DNA of 64,000 nt from Filobasidium wieringae (Eukaryota > Basidiomycota > Tremellomycetes > Filobasidiales > Filobasidiaceae). Made by a program: the position numbers and the translations under genes. Below, one piece after another: positions 1 through 13,000 of the stretch. The notes beneath the pieces were generated by a model. The model saw nothing but the letters and a program-made list of their open reading frames with translations, had not been told where the DNA came from and did no database searches. The stretch lies in assembly GCA_001600055.1 (NCBI GenBank), contig BCIV01000004.1:546430-610429 (forward strand), in the 5' to 3' direction. The first letter of the stretch is position 1, and every line of letters starts with the position of its first letter.

Positions 1-1090
1 CCCTACCCCTAACCTCTCGTTCACAAGTGACCACCAGCTAACCCTCGATGACTAATCGGTTAGGAAGGAATTCTGTCCTAACGGATTACCTAAGCATGAC
101 TGGTCTCCAACTCCAACTGTTCAACAACAGCCAAGTCGGACTGATGACATCGGAAATGGAACTTTTGATTTGGACTTGCTTTAGATACCATCTGGTGACC
201 TTGGTTTTGCCACCTGATTTGGCCAGATCTCTTTGGGATCGACCTATGGTGACCACCTTGGGAGNGCTCTACCGTTTTGACGGCTGCTGCCCTTGGGATT
301 TCCTTTACGTATCCTTGTAGCGTTCTTGATGTTGTTCTGGACGATATGTTTCCTGTCATGTCTTGTTTCTCAACCCCGACCCTGAAGCCGCCTATAAAAG
401 CCCGGATCCCCTCATAACGTCACGTGTTCCACCCATTGAGTTCAGCTTTGCGAGTGAAATTTCACAAGTCAAGTCCGTAAAAAAAAATGCGATTTGAAAT
501 TTGGTCATTAGAGTGCATTTCCAGACGTTACATTTTGGTCCATCTTTAACTTTTTTTTTTCAAAATTGCGCTAAAAAACGGGGTTTATTGGCCCTAGCGC
601 CGTCAGTTTGTGATTTCCCGCAAAACTTTTGGTATATTCTGAGAGCTGTGAAAAATCCGCATCTAGTCATACCCAATACAATACCGTTGCATGACGTCGA
701 TCTCAACCCCAACCCCAGATCCCCCTATAAATAGTTAGACTTGGGGACTTATGATGGTTCTCTCGCTTGATTGTTTGATTGTGTGGACTTTTTGTCTTGT
801 GATTGGAACCTTGTCACATGCCTAGATACATCCATAAAACCCCTAACCCCAAGAACAAAATATCTGTACGTCTTGTAAACAAAAACGGCGTTACGCGTCG
901 ACAAATTGATAAAACTGGTCCAGATACATTTTGAAAAAAAATAACAAAAAGAAAAATCGCTTGCCGCATTTGGCGCAGCATAGTTGCCTTGTGTATTAGG
1001 CTATGTTACGTGCCAGGAACCGACACCGACGCGCCGTCTACATTACATCCATGCGTCGATACAGCCCTTCTGCTAGATACTTGCAAACAG
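1..1090. other. Left-end non-coding region with TATA-like modules
   Basis: No convincing gene is visible; the open frames are short and lack splice-supported extension. The sequence holds two related modules, a CTCAACCCC motif followed by CCTATAAA (about 368-400 and 701-732), and A/T-rich runs around 480-560 and 930-960. A third CCCCTAACCCC-like string lies near 838-852, and the window opens with a similar C-rich string. These are weakly reminiscent of fungal telomere-type CCCTAA sequence but far too short and degenerate to call a telomere. There is one ambiguous base (N) at 265. This may be a promoter for a gene beyond the window or a decayed repeat. Confidence 0.4.
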
Positions 1091-2952
1091 CTACGACGAC
1101 TTACTGATGTTATAGGGCGTTCGTGTCCTTCCCCTGCCCACCTTCAACTGGCTCTTCGTAAGAGTCCATTTCAGAAAAAAGCATTGATCTGCGCCAAACG
1201 GATACGGCAGCATCAGCCTCGCTGGTGGACGGATCAGACAACCCCCCGTTGAGATTTCGAAGATGCGCTTTTGTGAGGCCCGAGAATACTGTTGACTCTC
1301 GACAAGTGAGATAGGAGACGCAAGTAACATAAGCGAAAGATGGACCGACATATAAGGTCTGAAGCTTCGAGACATACCGAGGTCATCCATTCGCTGTACG
1401 GAGTGTGGCCTAATAACGGGATCACAAGCCTTCTTGTCGTCCACTTGCACCTCAAAGCCTCGTGTAGGCTGATACTTTGCTTTTTTGAGCCTGCCAACTT
1501 GACGACTGCTGTCGAAACTTCCTTCGTGCCGTCGGCGTGCAAGGGGTTTGCTGCGAATCCCAATACGAGAGCTCGAGTCTTCAACCGGCGTTACCGTTTC
1601 CATGCTGACGCCTGTGATTTTGATGGCTGTTGCGAAGCGTGAGTCAAAGGGCAATGGATCCTCTTCCCATTTGAGCATATCAGCGACTGTCTGAAATACA
1701 CCATCTTTGTCGTAAAGGTCTACCTGCTTCGCCATCAGACGCGATGCACCCGCAGCTATGCAGGTCAAGAACTGGCAATACATGACCGCGCCTGCCCTTG
1801 CAAATTTGTTGCCTCGCCTTTTACTGAGATAGACCTCGAAGAGGCTGACGTGTTTGAAAGCCTCATCAACGCGTTCATAAGCGATTTCATACTTTCCGTA
1901 AAAGCTAAGCCACCTGGATTCGTCAGATTTGGGGATCCATGTGGTAACTTCATCAGGTCCGGTGATTTGAAATGGCCTGAAGCGGACCCCGTGCTGAGAA
2001 CAAGCATAAATTGTGCCATCCATAGAATGAGCAGTGCGGAGATAACTCAGTGTTCGCATGGCGGACTGAATGACAAGGCCGATTAACCACCCTGTCGCTT
2101 CTCTTTACGTAGAAAACTTACCTTTGCAAGTGACTTCTTAGCCTCCATGACAAGACCTATCAGCGGTCTCTCTATTGCTGTGTGCGCCGCATGGAACAGC
2201 ATGGTGGCATCTGGCTCGACTTGAACGCCGGTGGAACACTCGTAGATCCCAGCTGCTTCACGTTCAGCTTCCATTGCGTTTGTAAAGTCGACTTCTGTTT
2301 CGGCTTCTGTCGTAGACGTTTGACTAGCTACAGTCGACTCAGCCTCATCCTCGATCTCGGTCCCGTTCCGGAGTCTGGCGCCTTTTGGGACCGGCCTTAT
2401 TCTCTCCAAGAAGAGACGTATTCCTTTACCATCAGCCCAGACCTCGTTCATATCCTCTCCTTTTCCCGATGTTCCTTTGATGTAGTTCCCTAGATGAAGG
2501 CCAAGGCCGCAGAGCAGAGGCGGTTCCGAGACGCTGCGGAGGATCTGGAGGCGTTCCCAAAGGATCTCGAGGTGTTCTTCCTGTAGATGCTCCCGGTGCT
2601 TCTGCACTGCGCTTTGAAGCTGGACTTTGTGAGCAGCCGCCAAAATGCTTTGGGCCAGCACAACAAAAATGATCTTCGTCTGGCTCTCTGTGAGATCAAC
2701 ATCATATGTCTTTCGAAATTGTTGGTGTTGCGTTTCTGAAGAAGCTAGCTGTTGCAGGACCTGATCGATCTATTCGGAAGCAAGGTATGCGAAAGCGCAA
2801 CTATCATGGTTACGATTATAGGGAAGGCCTTGACCCAGGTCATGGAAAGCTTGATTGACCTGGGCATCAGCGAAGTCATTCGGGGTTGCGAATGTTCCAG
2901 AGGGAGCCTGATCAAACTGGAGTGTAAAGGTGTTTGTCTGCAAAAAACGCAT
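1091..2952 (-). CDS. Unrecognised multi-exon gene (approximate limits)
   Basis: I do not recognise this protein. Two long minus-strand frames join cleanly: the upstream exon ends at an AAG|GTAAGT donor near 2117 and the next begins after a TTCAG acceptor near 2067, both phase 0, so the reading runs on into a 320-codon frame ending at 1091. The frame is open upstream of 2661 to an AG near 2752, and a further coding-like stretch at 2770-2952 probably supplies an earlier exon, though the join and the start codon are not resolved. The middle is acidic and Glu/Thr-rich; the downstream part has aromatic-rich, globular-looking sequence (around 1650-2040). The last 120 residues are Ser/Arg-rich and may include unspliced intron. 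It lies tail-to-head behind the FunK1 kinase gene on the same strand. Confidence 0.4.
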
Positions 2953-2961
2953 ACGAGTTAG

Positions 2962-3495
2962 TCAGGGACAATGGCTCAACAGGCAGGCAGAGATCGGAAG
3001 AGGGCGGTCACGTACAGGTCCACGGGTGGGTGTTTCATCTAGATCGTAATCGCCAGGCAGTGATAAAGGTCTCGTCCGGGTGGGCAGCGTCATCTGGCTG
3101 AGAAGTATCTGATGAAAGTTTTCGAAGAGCCTATGTCCTTGTGTTATCTGCTTTAAGTTAAGGGATTTGACGTTCTGGTATCAACCTGGTCGATGATTAG
3201 AGTTTTCGGTATGTGGTCGGTACACCAGCAGACTTAAGTCAGGACGGTTGATGTTATCATTGTGTTGATAAACAAGACCCGATGCAAAAACACGTGTAAC
3301 ATGCCTGCGTTCAGATTTTCTCGCCTACCGTAGCAATATCAAGTCTGCGCGAAATTGACTTCTCCACTAAATGCACAGTTTTCTCATCACTGTCGAGTAC
3401 GTTATGATATACATGATAGCGCGAGGACTTCAGTCCTGCAGTCTGGGACGTAACGGGTCGTGTGCTCGTCAAACATCGTTAATGACTATGAATTC
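2962..3495. other. Intergenic, 3' of FunK1 gene
   Basis: About 530 bp between the unknown gene and the FunK1 stop codon. I see no coding frame with splice support, tRNA or repeat. It probably contains the FunK1 3' UTR and the promoter of the unknown gene. Confidence 0.4.
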
Positions 3496-6086
3496 TCATT
3501 CCTTCGCCGCATCCATCTTCCCTTCTTGTGCGATCATCAGTTGGATGACCTCGGATGTGCAAGAGTCTTCTGTGCTATGGACTCGCCCATGTAGGTGTTC
3601 CAGATTGCCATCTTTAATCTCTATCTCGAGAGCCGTGATGCAGGCACCAACCAGCTTGAACATACCCTCCCACATTGTCAGCATAGCGCAAATCATTCTG
3701 GAAGCGTACTATTTGCAGTGCTCATCAGACATGTACGGGTACTATAAAGCGGGCTAATACCTACGTCTACCCAACCCTCTTGAAACATCTCTCGTTTCGT
3801 ACCGATAGAAGCAAGTTTGTAGAGCTCAGCCACTAGTCCCGTATCACCGCTTAGCTCGGCTGCCTGCGGAAACAAACCATGTTTAGACCTTTTCATCACC
3901 ACACGATTGAAATACCGCTCTCCCTACATGAGCAAGCACAAGACACCAAGCTACCTCAAGGTCATCGATATGACGATGATGGTAGCGTGGACTTGCTATT
4001 TGGGCACGAAGTTGTTCGAGCTTTCGTCGAGCCATCTCTTGGCGAGTAGCTATGTCTTCAGCTGCGAGTTGGGGCTGGCCGGGGGCCCGCACGAGCGTAC
4101 GCTCGACCCTCATGTAGTTATCGATCTTATCGGTAAGCTCGTGAGCCCTACGACTCATGTAAAATCGGGTGCCAGAGCGATAGTCATTGAAACTGAGTTT
4201 CCAATTCCCCTCACTTGTAGTGGGTGTCTGTCCTCTCGGTCGCTGTAGTATTCGAGCATGACCAAAATCGATAAGGACACATTCGCCGTGTTTATCCCGC
4301 AATACGTTCCCTTTGTTCAGGTCGCGATAGTGGACTCCAGTCAACGCGACGTATCTTAGCACTTGGATGAGACCCCGATACACTCTGAGGAAATCTCGTG
4401 GCTTGATCATGCCATGTAATGGGTAAGCAGGGAAACAGAATGTGGCGATTGTAGAGTTTCGGCAATTGTCAGTGGGAATCAGCGTCCTCCAGTCATCGAT
4501 GTTTATCGCTAGGTTGCTTCGAACTGTACCGATGGCGACCGGTAGATTTCTGGGCCGGTCGATCGGTACCCGGATATCCTCTCCCGGATTTTGCAGCCAC
4601 CTTAGAACGTCCAGTTCGTGCTTGTGTAGGTGATCAGGTAACCAGGTACTCTTGACAATCATCTTCATATCGGGATGGTCGGGCATAGGACTATCTTCAT
4701 CTACAGGGCGAAAGTCCAGAGACCAAACGGTACTCCGGCGTCCCCATATGGTCACCGAAATGGCGAGAAGAGAGACACCCAGCACTTCATATTCGTGTGA
4801 CTTTTCATCAAGTGCTTGAACCCAGATATTCTCGCCCACCTTTGGCTCCCACTGCTGCAGGATATTGGTGACCGGTCCCGATAGGAAGGCAATGATATGC
4901 ACGATCTTCAAGAAATCACCCGGTTCGTTGAAATCGTACGCAGTGGACGAGCCGAGTTTGGCTGGATCTGTGTACCATAAACGTAAAATCGAACCACAGA
5001 GAGTAAAGAAAACGCCCCGTCCGGTGATAGGATATTTCTCTTTCATCTTCCGCTGACATCAATGAGTTAATCGGCGGAACAAGGAGAAAGGACCTTTCAA
5101 GGTGCGGTAACACTTACATCACAAGTCAGAAGTTGTCCTAAAAGTGAGTCCTTAAGATCCTCTGCGGCACTTTTCTTGACCTCTCCGAAAGACGCGACGT
5201 CGCTACAGGACAAATTCTCTTTCATCAAGCCCGTTATACCTCGGATCATGACGTTTATCCTGTAGCGTGTGGGATCCTCATCGTAGCCATCAGGTGGCTC
5301 GCCATCCGCAGTACTTGTGTTGCCGTGAGAGCTAAACAATTCGTACGGTGTATCTGGAGGTCCTGGGAACGATGAAGCTCTCGCGAAGCGCTGCGATATG
5401 ACATTGCAAAGGCGAGAGAATGCATTCTGATAGATTATCTCCGCTTTAGGCTTGCGACTTTTACCTTTCTCCGGTCCGCTCAGATCGCTGACCGCCTGTC
5501 CAACTTCTGTAAATGTGTCGGACATTTCCTTTACTAAATCGTGGCACACAGCATCGAAGAGCGCAGGTTCGTCGGCGACCATGTTTGGCTGAACGTCTAT
5601 AATTTTGGGATCAAGTCTTCCGTGACTTTCTTCTACCAAAGACTTTGCTAGAGCTTCATTAGCCTCATTGTAACTAGCTGACGTACTCTCCCAGGTCTTG
5701 ACGGAAGTTTCAAGCGTCTCCAGTCGTGATCTAACTGTAGAACTTTTGGCGATGGAAAGGGCATTTTGCTTGACAATTTGCTCTTCCTCATGCAGCTCAG
5801 ATTGGTCTTGTTCAACTGACTCAAAATGCTGCTGATACTCGATCGATTGGCCTCGTACCATCGGGTAGCGGTACCTAAATATGCTGTAGGTTCGACTCGG
5901 TTCATGGGGAGCAGCCTTCGGCGTCTTTGCTACATAATGAAGCGTAGAAAGAGTCCTTCTTCCTCGGTCTCGCTTTTCGTCCTCCAAGGTTGGGTCTCGC
6001 CTAACTAGGTCTAGATTAAACGTATGTCGAACTTTGCTGATGGACCTGGAAGCTTTCTTTTGTTCGTGTTCCTGTCCCTCTAACAT
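3496..6086 (-). CDS. Fungal-type protein kinase (FunK1 family)
   Basis: Four exons can be joined in frame: 6086-5118, 5052-3928, 3863-3765 and 3708-3496, giving about 801 residues. All introns have GT-AG ends (53-64 nt). The N-terminal 320 residues are charged and probably helical, as in many FunK1 proteins. The kinase domain is in exon 2: a beta3-like Lys in IVKSTW, an alpha-C-like Glu in HELDVL, the catalytic loop YRDLNKGN and the metal-binding DFG in LIDFGHAR, followed by a GTRFYMS activation-loop end typical of the family. The usual HRD His is replaced by Tyr. FunK1 kinases are a fungus-specific family, expanded in basidiomycetes, whose substrates are mostly unknown. Family assignment is from motif recognition; activity is inferred from intact Lys, Asp and DFG. 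Confidence 0.8.
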
Positions 6087-6683
6087 CGTTTTCCTTGAAT
6101 GGCTTCGGCTGCGGCTGTGTATCTCGTATCGTTACGTCTGGTAACTTGACCGTCGTGGAAAACGCCGATTGGAGGTCGTTGTGTTTTCAAACTGCCCTAG
6201 GTGTTGATGCCCTGTGACATATGATCGATTGCATCGCCGGTGTTTGATGACGGGTAGCGGGATCTTGCTGACAACGAAACAGTAGCTGATAGCTAATAGC
6301 TAAGTTTCACAACCCTATAAATGAAGCTCTTCGATGTCCGACTAGTTGTGGGTACCTAGGACTGTATGAGTGAGTGCTCTCATGGTTACCACCGAAGAAA
6401 CAATAAAGCTGGGACAAACGACAAGAGAGCGATAATAACACATATGCAACCGCGACACGACGAGTATGATAATACTACTACTACTCCTAGTACCGACTAC
6501 CAGTCATATCATCTTACCGCCGCCTGCTTCAGAGTAGAAAGTAGGCTCATAACCATGAGAGATACGGAGTTCCGAAGCATGAAGTTGTCAACTCCAGGTA
6601 TGTCTGATTGTCATGTCTGAGCTCAATCAAAGCTTATTCGTCTCCATCTGCTTGGGACCTCTTTATCAGGCAAATACCCATTC
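6087..6683. promoter_or_regulatory. Divergent promoter region FunK1 / DHFR
   Basis: About 600 bp between the divergent starts of the kinase and DHFR genes. It contains a short ACT/CTA-rich stretch near 6470-6490 and no supported gene; an open frame at 6366-6620 lacks any recognisable feature. A stop codon in frame at 6618-6620 confirms that the DHFR frame cannot begin upstream of it. Confidence 0.45.
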
Positions 6684-7400
<717 letters not shown>

Positions 7401-7704
7401 GACACGGCCATACATGCTACGCATGTACTATGATATGTATCTTATCTGCAATAGAGGAAAGCTTGAGGCGAACGGATCGAAAGTCGAGCCGGGAGGACAG
7501 GCCGGTATGGTGACCTCATCGAGATATGCGATTTGGAGCAATAATGTGTTTTCGTAGAAGGTCGATCAACAACAATCAACATTCACCAGATTCGAGACCT
7601 CATTCCCTTGAGATCCTTCCATCCTGAGCGGTTCAGGGCTCTCACTGCACCTCATACCGCACAAACTACTAGAATAGAGCATCCTACACCTTCCAACCAT
7701 CAAT
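7401..7704. other. Intergenic DHFR to Cdc14-like gene
   Basis: About 300 bp, DHFR 3' UTR and promoter of the next gene. No RNA gene or repeat seen. Confidence 0.4.
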
Positions 7705-9905
7705 ATGCTTCCTGTAGCGGCCGCGAGTCCCGCTTCTCGACGAGGTCACACAAAGTCACAATCGACCTCGGCGATGTCCACAATTCTCTCCCCTTCCTTT
7801 CGCCCATCGCAACCTCTCCCTCCTCTTCCCTCGTTCCCATTATCATACGGAAAGGAAAATATCAGAAGGTCGAGAAGCAGATTGGCAGAAGAGATCATCC
7901 CCGATGACGGGGACGTTTTCGGTTCTCCTGCCATCTCTTCCAGATCGTCCCGAGCAGTAAAGGATGGCTACGGACGTGAAACCTCATCTTTGCGCGGAGA
8001 CGGAGACATTGAGCAAAATATAGAAATACCAGGCTCTCCTACACCCAAGAAATCACGTAGAACGGAAACACCGGGTTCTCCGAGATCTTCAAGACGTTCT
8101 CAACTGAAACAACCTGGGCTATCCGCCAGTTCTTCGCTTTCTTCGTTGTCCGCTCTTACACCTAAGGAGTCTTGTCGCAGACAAAGAGTGGCCTCCGGAT
8201 CATCTGCCTCGACTGGACCACCAGATACACCGCGAAAGAGGGAAAGTCGCACGCAAGCTTCGACACGAGCTGACTCAAAACATGCAGAAGAGATCAGAAT
8301 TGTCAGTCACCCAAGTTTGTGAATTGTGAGCATATAGGCTGACATAAAGTTACATCCGACGGGATAGCTGCGATCGCATCGCTCTAAGCCTGAGGAAAGG
8401 CTCGAATCGCTACGCTTGCTTTGGGATCAACTACTCAAAATTCTACCGAGATCCGTTCAATCAAACGACCTGGTATCGACTGCCTTTTTCAATAAAGAAC
8501 GTGCGTACGCCTCCTGTTTCTTGCCTTATTTGGACTAATCGAACACACATACTCCTGAATTTACAGTCTTTGATACATTGTCAGATATCCTTGCTCGTCA
8601 CTCAGCACTCTTGCCTTACCTCGAAGGCTCGGAACTGAAACAACTAGAGGAGGAGACCCGAATTATATTGATTCTGCTGCAAGGAGGTTGTTTACTCAAC
8701 CCTACCATATGGGGACAGGGAATGACAAAAAGATGGGTCTTGGAGGTAAGTGATGTAGCACGCCACGACTAGTATCAACGGTCTGACAGCTCGGTTTTCT
8801 TTCCTCGTAGATGACAATCGACCTCTTGAAGCGGTTCACGGTGACACCCGATTCCCCCATTACAGAGGCCTTGGCGTTTTTACACTACAGCCATCTCAAT
8901 GTTGATGCACCTGATCATCGTATCACCTCAAAATTCATGAGATGCGGAGGATTTGACGCTCTGGAGGCATTGGTCCTGAAAGGCAGAGAGAACCTCGCGA
9001 GCCAGCTCGCCTACGAAGCAGCCGAGTTGATGATGTCGCGGCTCCAACTTGGCGGGGAAGGGAAAGGAGGGCGGATGGTTTCGACTTCAACAACAAGGAG
9101 TGAGACAGAGTCTTTGGATTCGATGACGACTGGTAGTACAGGGTCGTCTGGGACAACAGCGGAGAGGGATCGTCTTATGATGGTAACTCCGATCAGTATG
9201 AGATCTTCCGTTGCCTCGATGGAAGCTGTCCCCCAAACACCCAAGAGGAGTAGGGATCAACAACTTCGGATTCCTGCTACGACTCATGGCGCTGTCAATA
9301 AGATCAGAGACCTCCCATCTTCTAGCGGGTTCTACACCCCTCAAGCGAGAGGAGAGAAGAGACGAGGAGACGAGCGAGCTACAGGGACGCCCACTTTGAA
9401 AGCTCTCGGAAGGGTAGTAGAGGAAGAGGGTGCAAGCGAATCTCCCAAGAAAAGCCCAATGGCCGGATTGCCTATTAGGCTTGCACCGGGCTCACCCATC
9501 ATTGAAGACTTCGGTACCGATCTAGATGGTACCATGCACTCGACTATTAGGCTTCGCCGGAGTAGCCGACAGGACAACTACCTTCAACCCATGGAGACTA
9601 GCAGTCCGAGAAAAGGGATCGCGAAGTCAAGATCGACGATGGGCCCTGATCTAGTCATGCGATCAAGCGGTAAACCTGGAATCGGAAAAGGTCTGCCCTC
9701 TTCACCTTCCAGCGGCCGACTATCCAGCGCAGCTCCTAGTACACCGAGCAGAAGAACATCTGGGTCTCTTCTCATAAGTTATAGATCAACAAGCGGTAGT
9801 CCTGGGACCGGTTCGATCGTACGAGGCGAACCCGCCTGGTCTGGATCGAGATTAAAAAAGAGCTCGACTAGCATGGGTCTGAGCAGCGGGCTCGAAGGAG
9901 AATAA
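7705..9905 (+). CDS. Ser-rich protein, possibly SIN component Cdc14-like
   Basis: Four exons (7705-8301, 8368-8500, 8567-8745, 8811-9905) join in frame to about 667 residues. Residues 1-200 are Ser/Pro/Arg-rich with several SP and TP sites. Residues about 200-390 form a compact helical core with motifs such as RLESLRLLWDQLL, LILLQGGCLLNP, a helix with LALxFLHYSHLNVD and FMRCGGFDALEALVL. This layout (an LQG-containing helix, then a Phe-x-x-x-Gly-Gly helix) resembles the Cdc14 family of the septation initiation network (Pfam CDC14, PF08045), which binds the Sid1 kinase in fission yeast. The C-terminal 280 residues are again disordered, with many S/T-P sites. The family call is tentative because it rests on pattern recall; the exon structure is solid. 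Confidence 0.45.
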
Positions 9906-10049
9906 CGATCTTCAAGATCGCTGTGTCATTATCCTGTAACCTATACCTTTTCGACCAAGAGCAGATCATAATACTGTATTTCAAGTTCCCGCCCCGTATC
10001 ATCAGAATAGTAATTTATGCAATCGTAAAAGTAGGCATGATCTAAATGA

Positions 10050-13000
10050 TTAGACAGATCCTGGTCTCATCAACTTCTCAACGACGTAAAGCCTGTAAGC
10101 CCCGTCCTCTGCTCCCTCCTTGGTCTCCTCCTTCCCGATGACACGCCCCTTCAACTCCTTGGGCATCAGACGGGGTACCGCTCCAACCTTCTTCTTGATA
10201 ACGTCCTCGTGTCCCGTAACGATCTCGTTCAGCGCGTCCTTGACGTCTGCCACGAATTCGTAGTAGATATCGACATCGTCTGCGGCCTGTAAACCGGCAG
10301 CTTTTCGAAGCTGCTGACATCGGGTAGTCAACTCTCTTCGGACCAGGTGTTCCTCCAATTCTGCGTGTTTCCGTACATCGAGCACGACGACTACATCGTT
10401 GTCGGTGTTCGTGTCCCAATCCTCTCCGGTCAACTCAACATATCTCGTTACAACCAGATCGCCTTTCCCGAGCTTGATTCCGTTCACAACAATCTCCTCC
10501 GTCTTGGCATAATCCTTGACCTCGTCCGAAGTCAATTGGGGCAGTCCGTTCTTCACCTTGACCAGATCTTTCCTCAACTTCTTTCCAAGGGTAGGCCAGT
10601 CGGCAGTAGCCTTGTACTTGACGCCAACCTTCTCCTCGTCCGAAGTTAAGGTAACCTCGAAGACGTTAAGTTCCTCTTGGATATACTTCTCAAGGGACTT
10701 GACATCCTCGAGGTATTCGGAGTCGTGGTGGAAGACGATAATCTCCTTTAAAGGCTGATGAAAGAAGAAGTTCGTCATCGAAGCACTTGAGCAGTAAACT
10801 AAAGGCTTACCTGTTTGATGGCCAACTTTTTCCTGTCTCGGATCAACCGAGTCAAATCAATGACAGCCTGCATCCTTCTCACTTGCCTCTCGACCACCTC
10901 GTCAAAGTACTCTTCACGTACTTCAGGCGTCATCCTGAAGTGAACAGATCGGACATCCTCGTTGGAGTCCTTGGAAGCAGGATAGAATGGCAGCAAGGCG
11001 TGGTAAAGGTTCTCGGAGGTGAAGGGAGTAAAAGGACACAAAGCAAGAGTCAAAGTCCAAAGGGTTTCGAAGAGGGTGTTGAGGGCGGCAATGGTATCGT
11101 CGTGACCTCCATCTCCCTTGAGACGGTTACGGTTGAATCGAATGTACCAATTAGTCAACTCTGCGATCAAATCCAGTAAACGGGGCACGACCGTGTACAA
11201 ACGGTAAGCTGAGCAAGAAACGACAAGGCGTTAGCGATGATCGTGCACGATATGCAACAAAACAACGTACCTTCCATCTCCTGCTTGACATGCTTGATCA
11301 AAGACTGGCAGCTAGCCAGGATCCATCGATCCATGACGTTCTCGGACTTAGTGGCGTTAGGGTTGTACAAGAATTTCTTGCCGTGAGTACGCTCGTAAAG
11401 ATCAGCTTGACCGATGAAAAATCGCAGACTGTTGATCCATCGCCCGATTACGGTGTTCCTGACGTCCCTGACTCCCTCGTCCTTGAAGATTAGGTTATCT
11501 CCCCGGACGACAGGTGAATTGACAAGGTACAATCTGTTGCAAGAACTGTAAGCCGATTGTGATTTATGATTCGTTCCGAAATCCTTACCTCAAAGCATCA
11601 CACCCATACTGATGCAAGATCTCCTCTGGGTCTGGGTAATTCCTCAAACTCTTGCTCATCTTTTTCCCGTCGCTTCCCAAAACCAATCCCGAAACAATCA
11701 AGTTCTTCCAGGGAGCGGTATCGAACAGATGCGTTCCGAGGACGATCAAGGTGTAGAACCAGCCACGTGTCTGATCGATACCCTCAGCAACGAAATCAGC
11801 AGGGAAGGCTCGCTGGAACTGCTCCTCGGATGTCTTGAAGGGGTAGTGTTGCTGGGCGTAAGGCATGCTTCCGGACTCGAACCAACAGTCAAAGACTTCC
11901 TCGACTCGCTTCAGGTCACCTTTTCCCTTCTGGGAAGGGATGGTAATGTGATCGATGCTCTCCCTGTGCAGGTCCTTGATGTCAGAGACTCCTGAGAGCT
12001 TCTCCAGCTGCTCGACCGAGTCGATACAAACAATCTGTTCCGCGATATGATGTTCTAGGTCAGATGATGATTTTTTGGCACGAGATGAAAACTCGGTGGC
12101 TTACCTCTTCGTAGTCCTCACTTGCCCACAAGGGAATAGGAGTTCCCCAGTATCGGTTCCTCGAGACGTTCCAATCCCTAGCGTTTCTTAACCACCCACC
12201 GAATCGGCCATCTCGGACGTTCTCGGGCACCCATCGGGTCTTTTCGTTATTAGCGACCAGCTTGTCCTTGATTTCTTCGACCTTGACGAACCAAACGGGG
12301 ATAGCTCGGTAGATCAAGGGGGTGTTGGAACGCCAACAGAAGGGGTAAGAGTGTCGCAAAGTGCTTTGCACGATAAGCTTTCCATTGGCCGAAAGGTACT
12401 TCATGATTCCCTTGTCAGCGGTCTATCAGATGGTTACAGATGAGTATGCATGAGATCTGAAATGCATTGTGATAACTCACCTTGACATGCTGGCCCTGGA
12501 AATCAGGTACCTCGCTGGTGAACCGACCAGCGTCATCTATAGGACAGGGAGGCATCTCGTCCTTGGCCACGATTCCATTAGCAATGGCGACCCTGTGATC
12601 GTCCTCTCCAAACGCAGGCGCCTGGTGAACGATACCGGTTCCCGCGGTAGCCTCTACGTAAGAATCACAGACGACTCTGTATGCCCTATCTTCGAACTGT
12701 CCACGTGCTGAAAGTCAGAAAGAGAGACCTAGCGAGTTTGGGAATAGTGGTCGGTGAACGAACCTGCTCAGAGAAGTATTCGAAAAGAGGGACGTAACGC
12801 CATCCTTGCAAATCGGAACCCTTGAATTTCCCGATGACCTTGTACTTGGGGTTCTTGGGGTCCTGTTTCTTTCCTCCTGCCAGCTCCTTGAAGAGCGTGC
12901 CAATAAGGGATTCTAGGAGGATAAAGTTCCTCTCCCTGGTCAGATCGTAGACTTTGACGTACTCAAACTCGGGGTTGACACAGAGGGCCAAGTTGGAGGG

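Noticed and set aside
1..14. CCCTACCCCTAACC at the window start as a telomere
   Set aside because: Only a single degenerate unit; real telomeric arrays have many exact repeats.
6366..6620. 84-codon frame before DHFR
   Set aside because: No recognisable features and lies in the divergent promoter; its end marks the stop upstream of the DHFR start.
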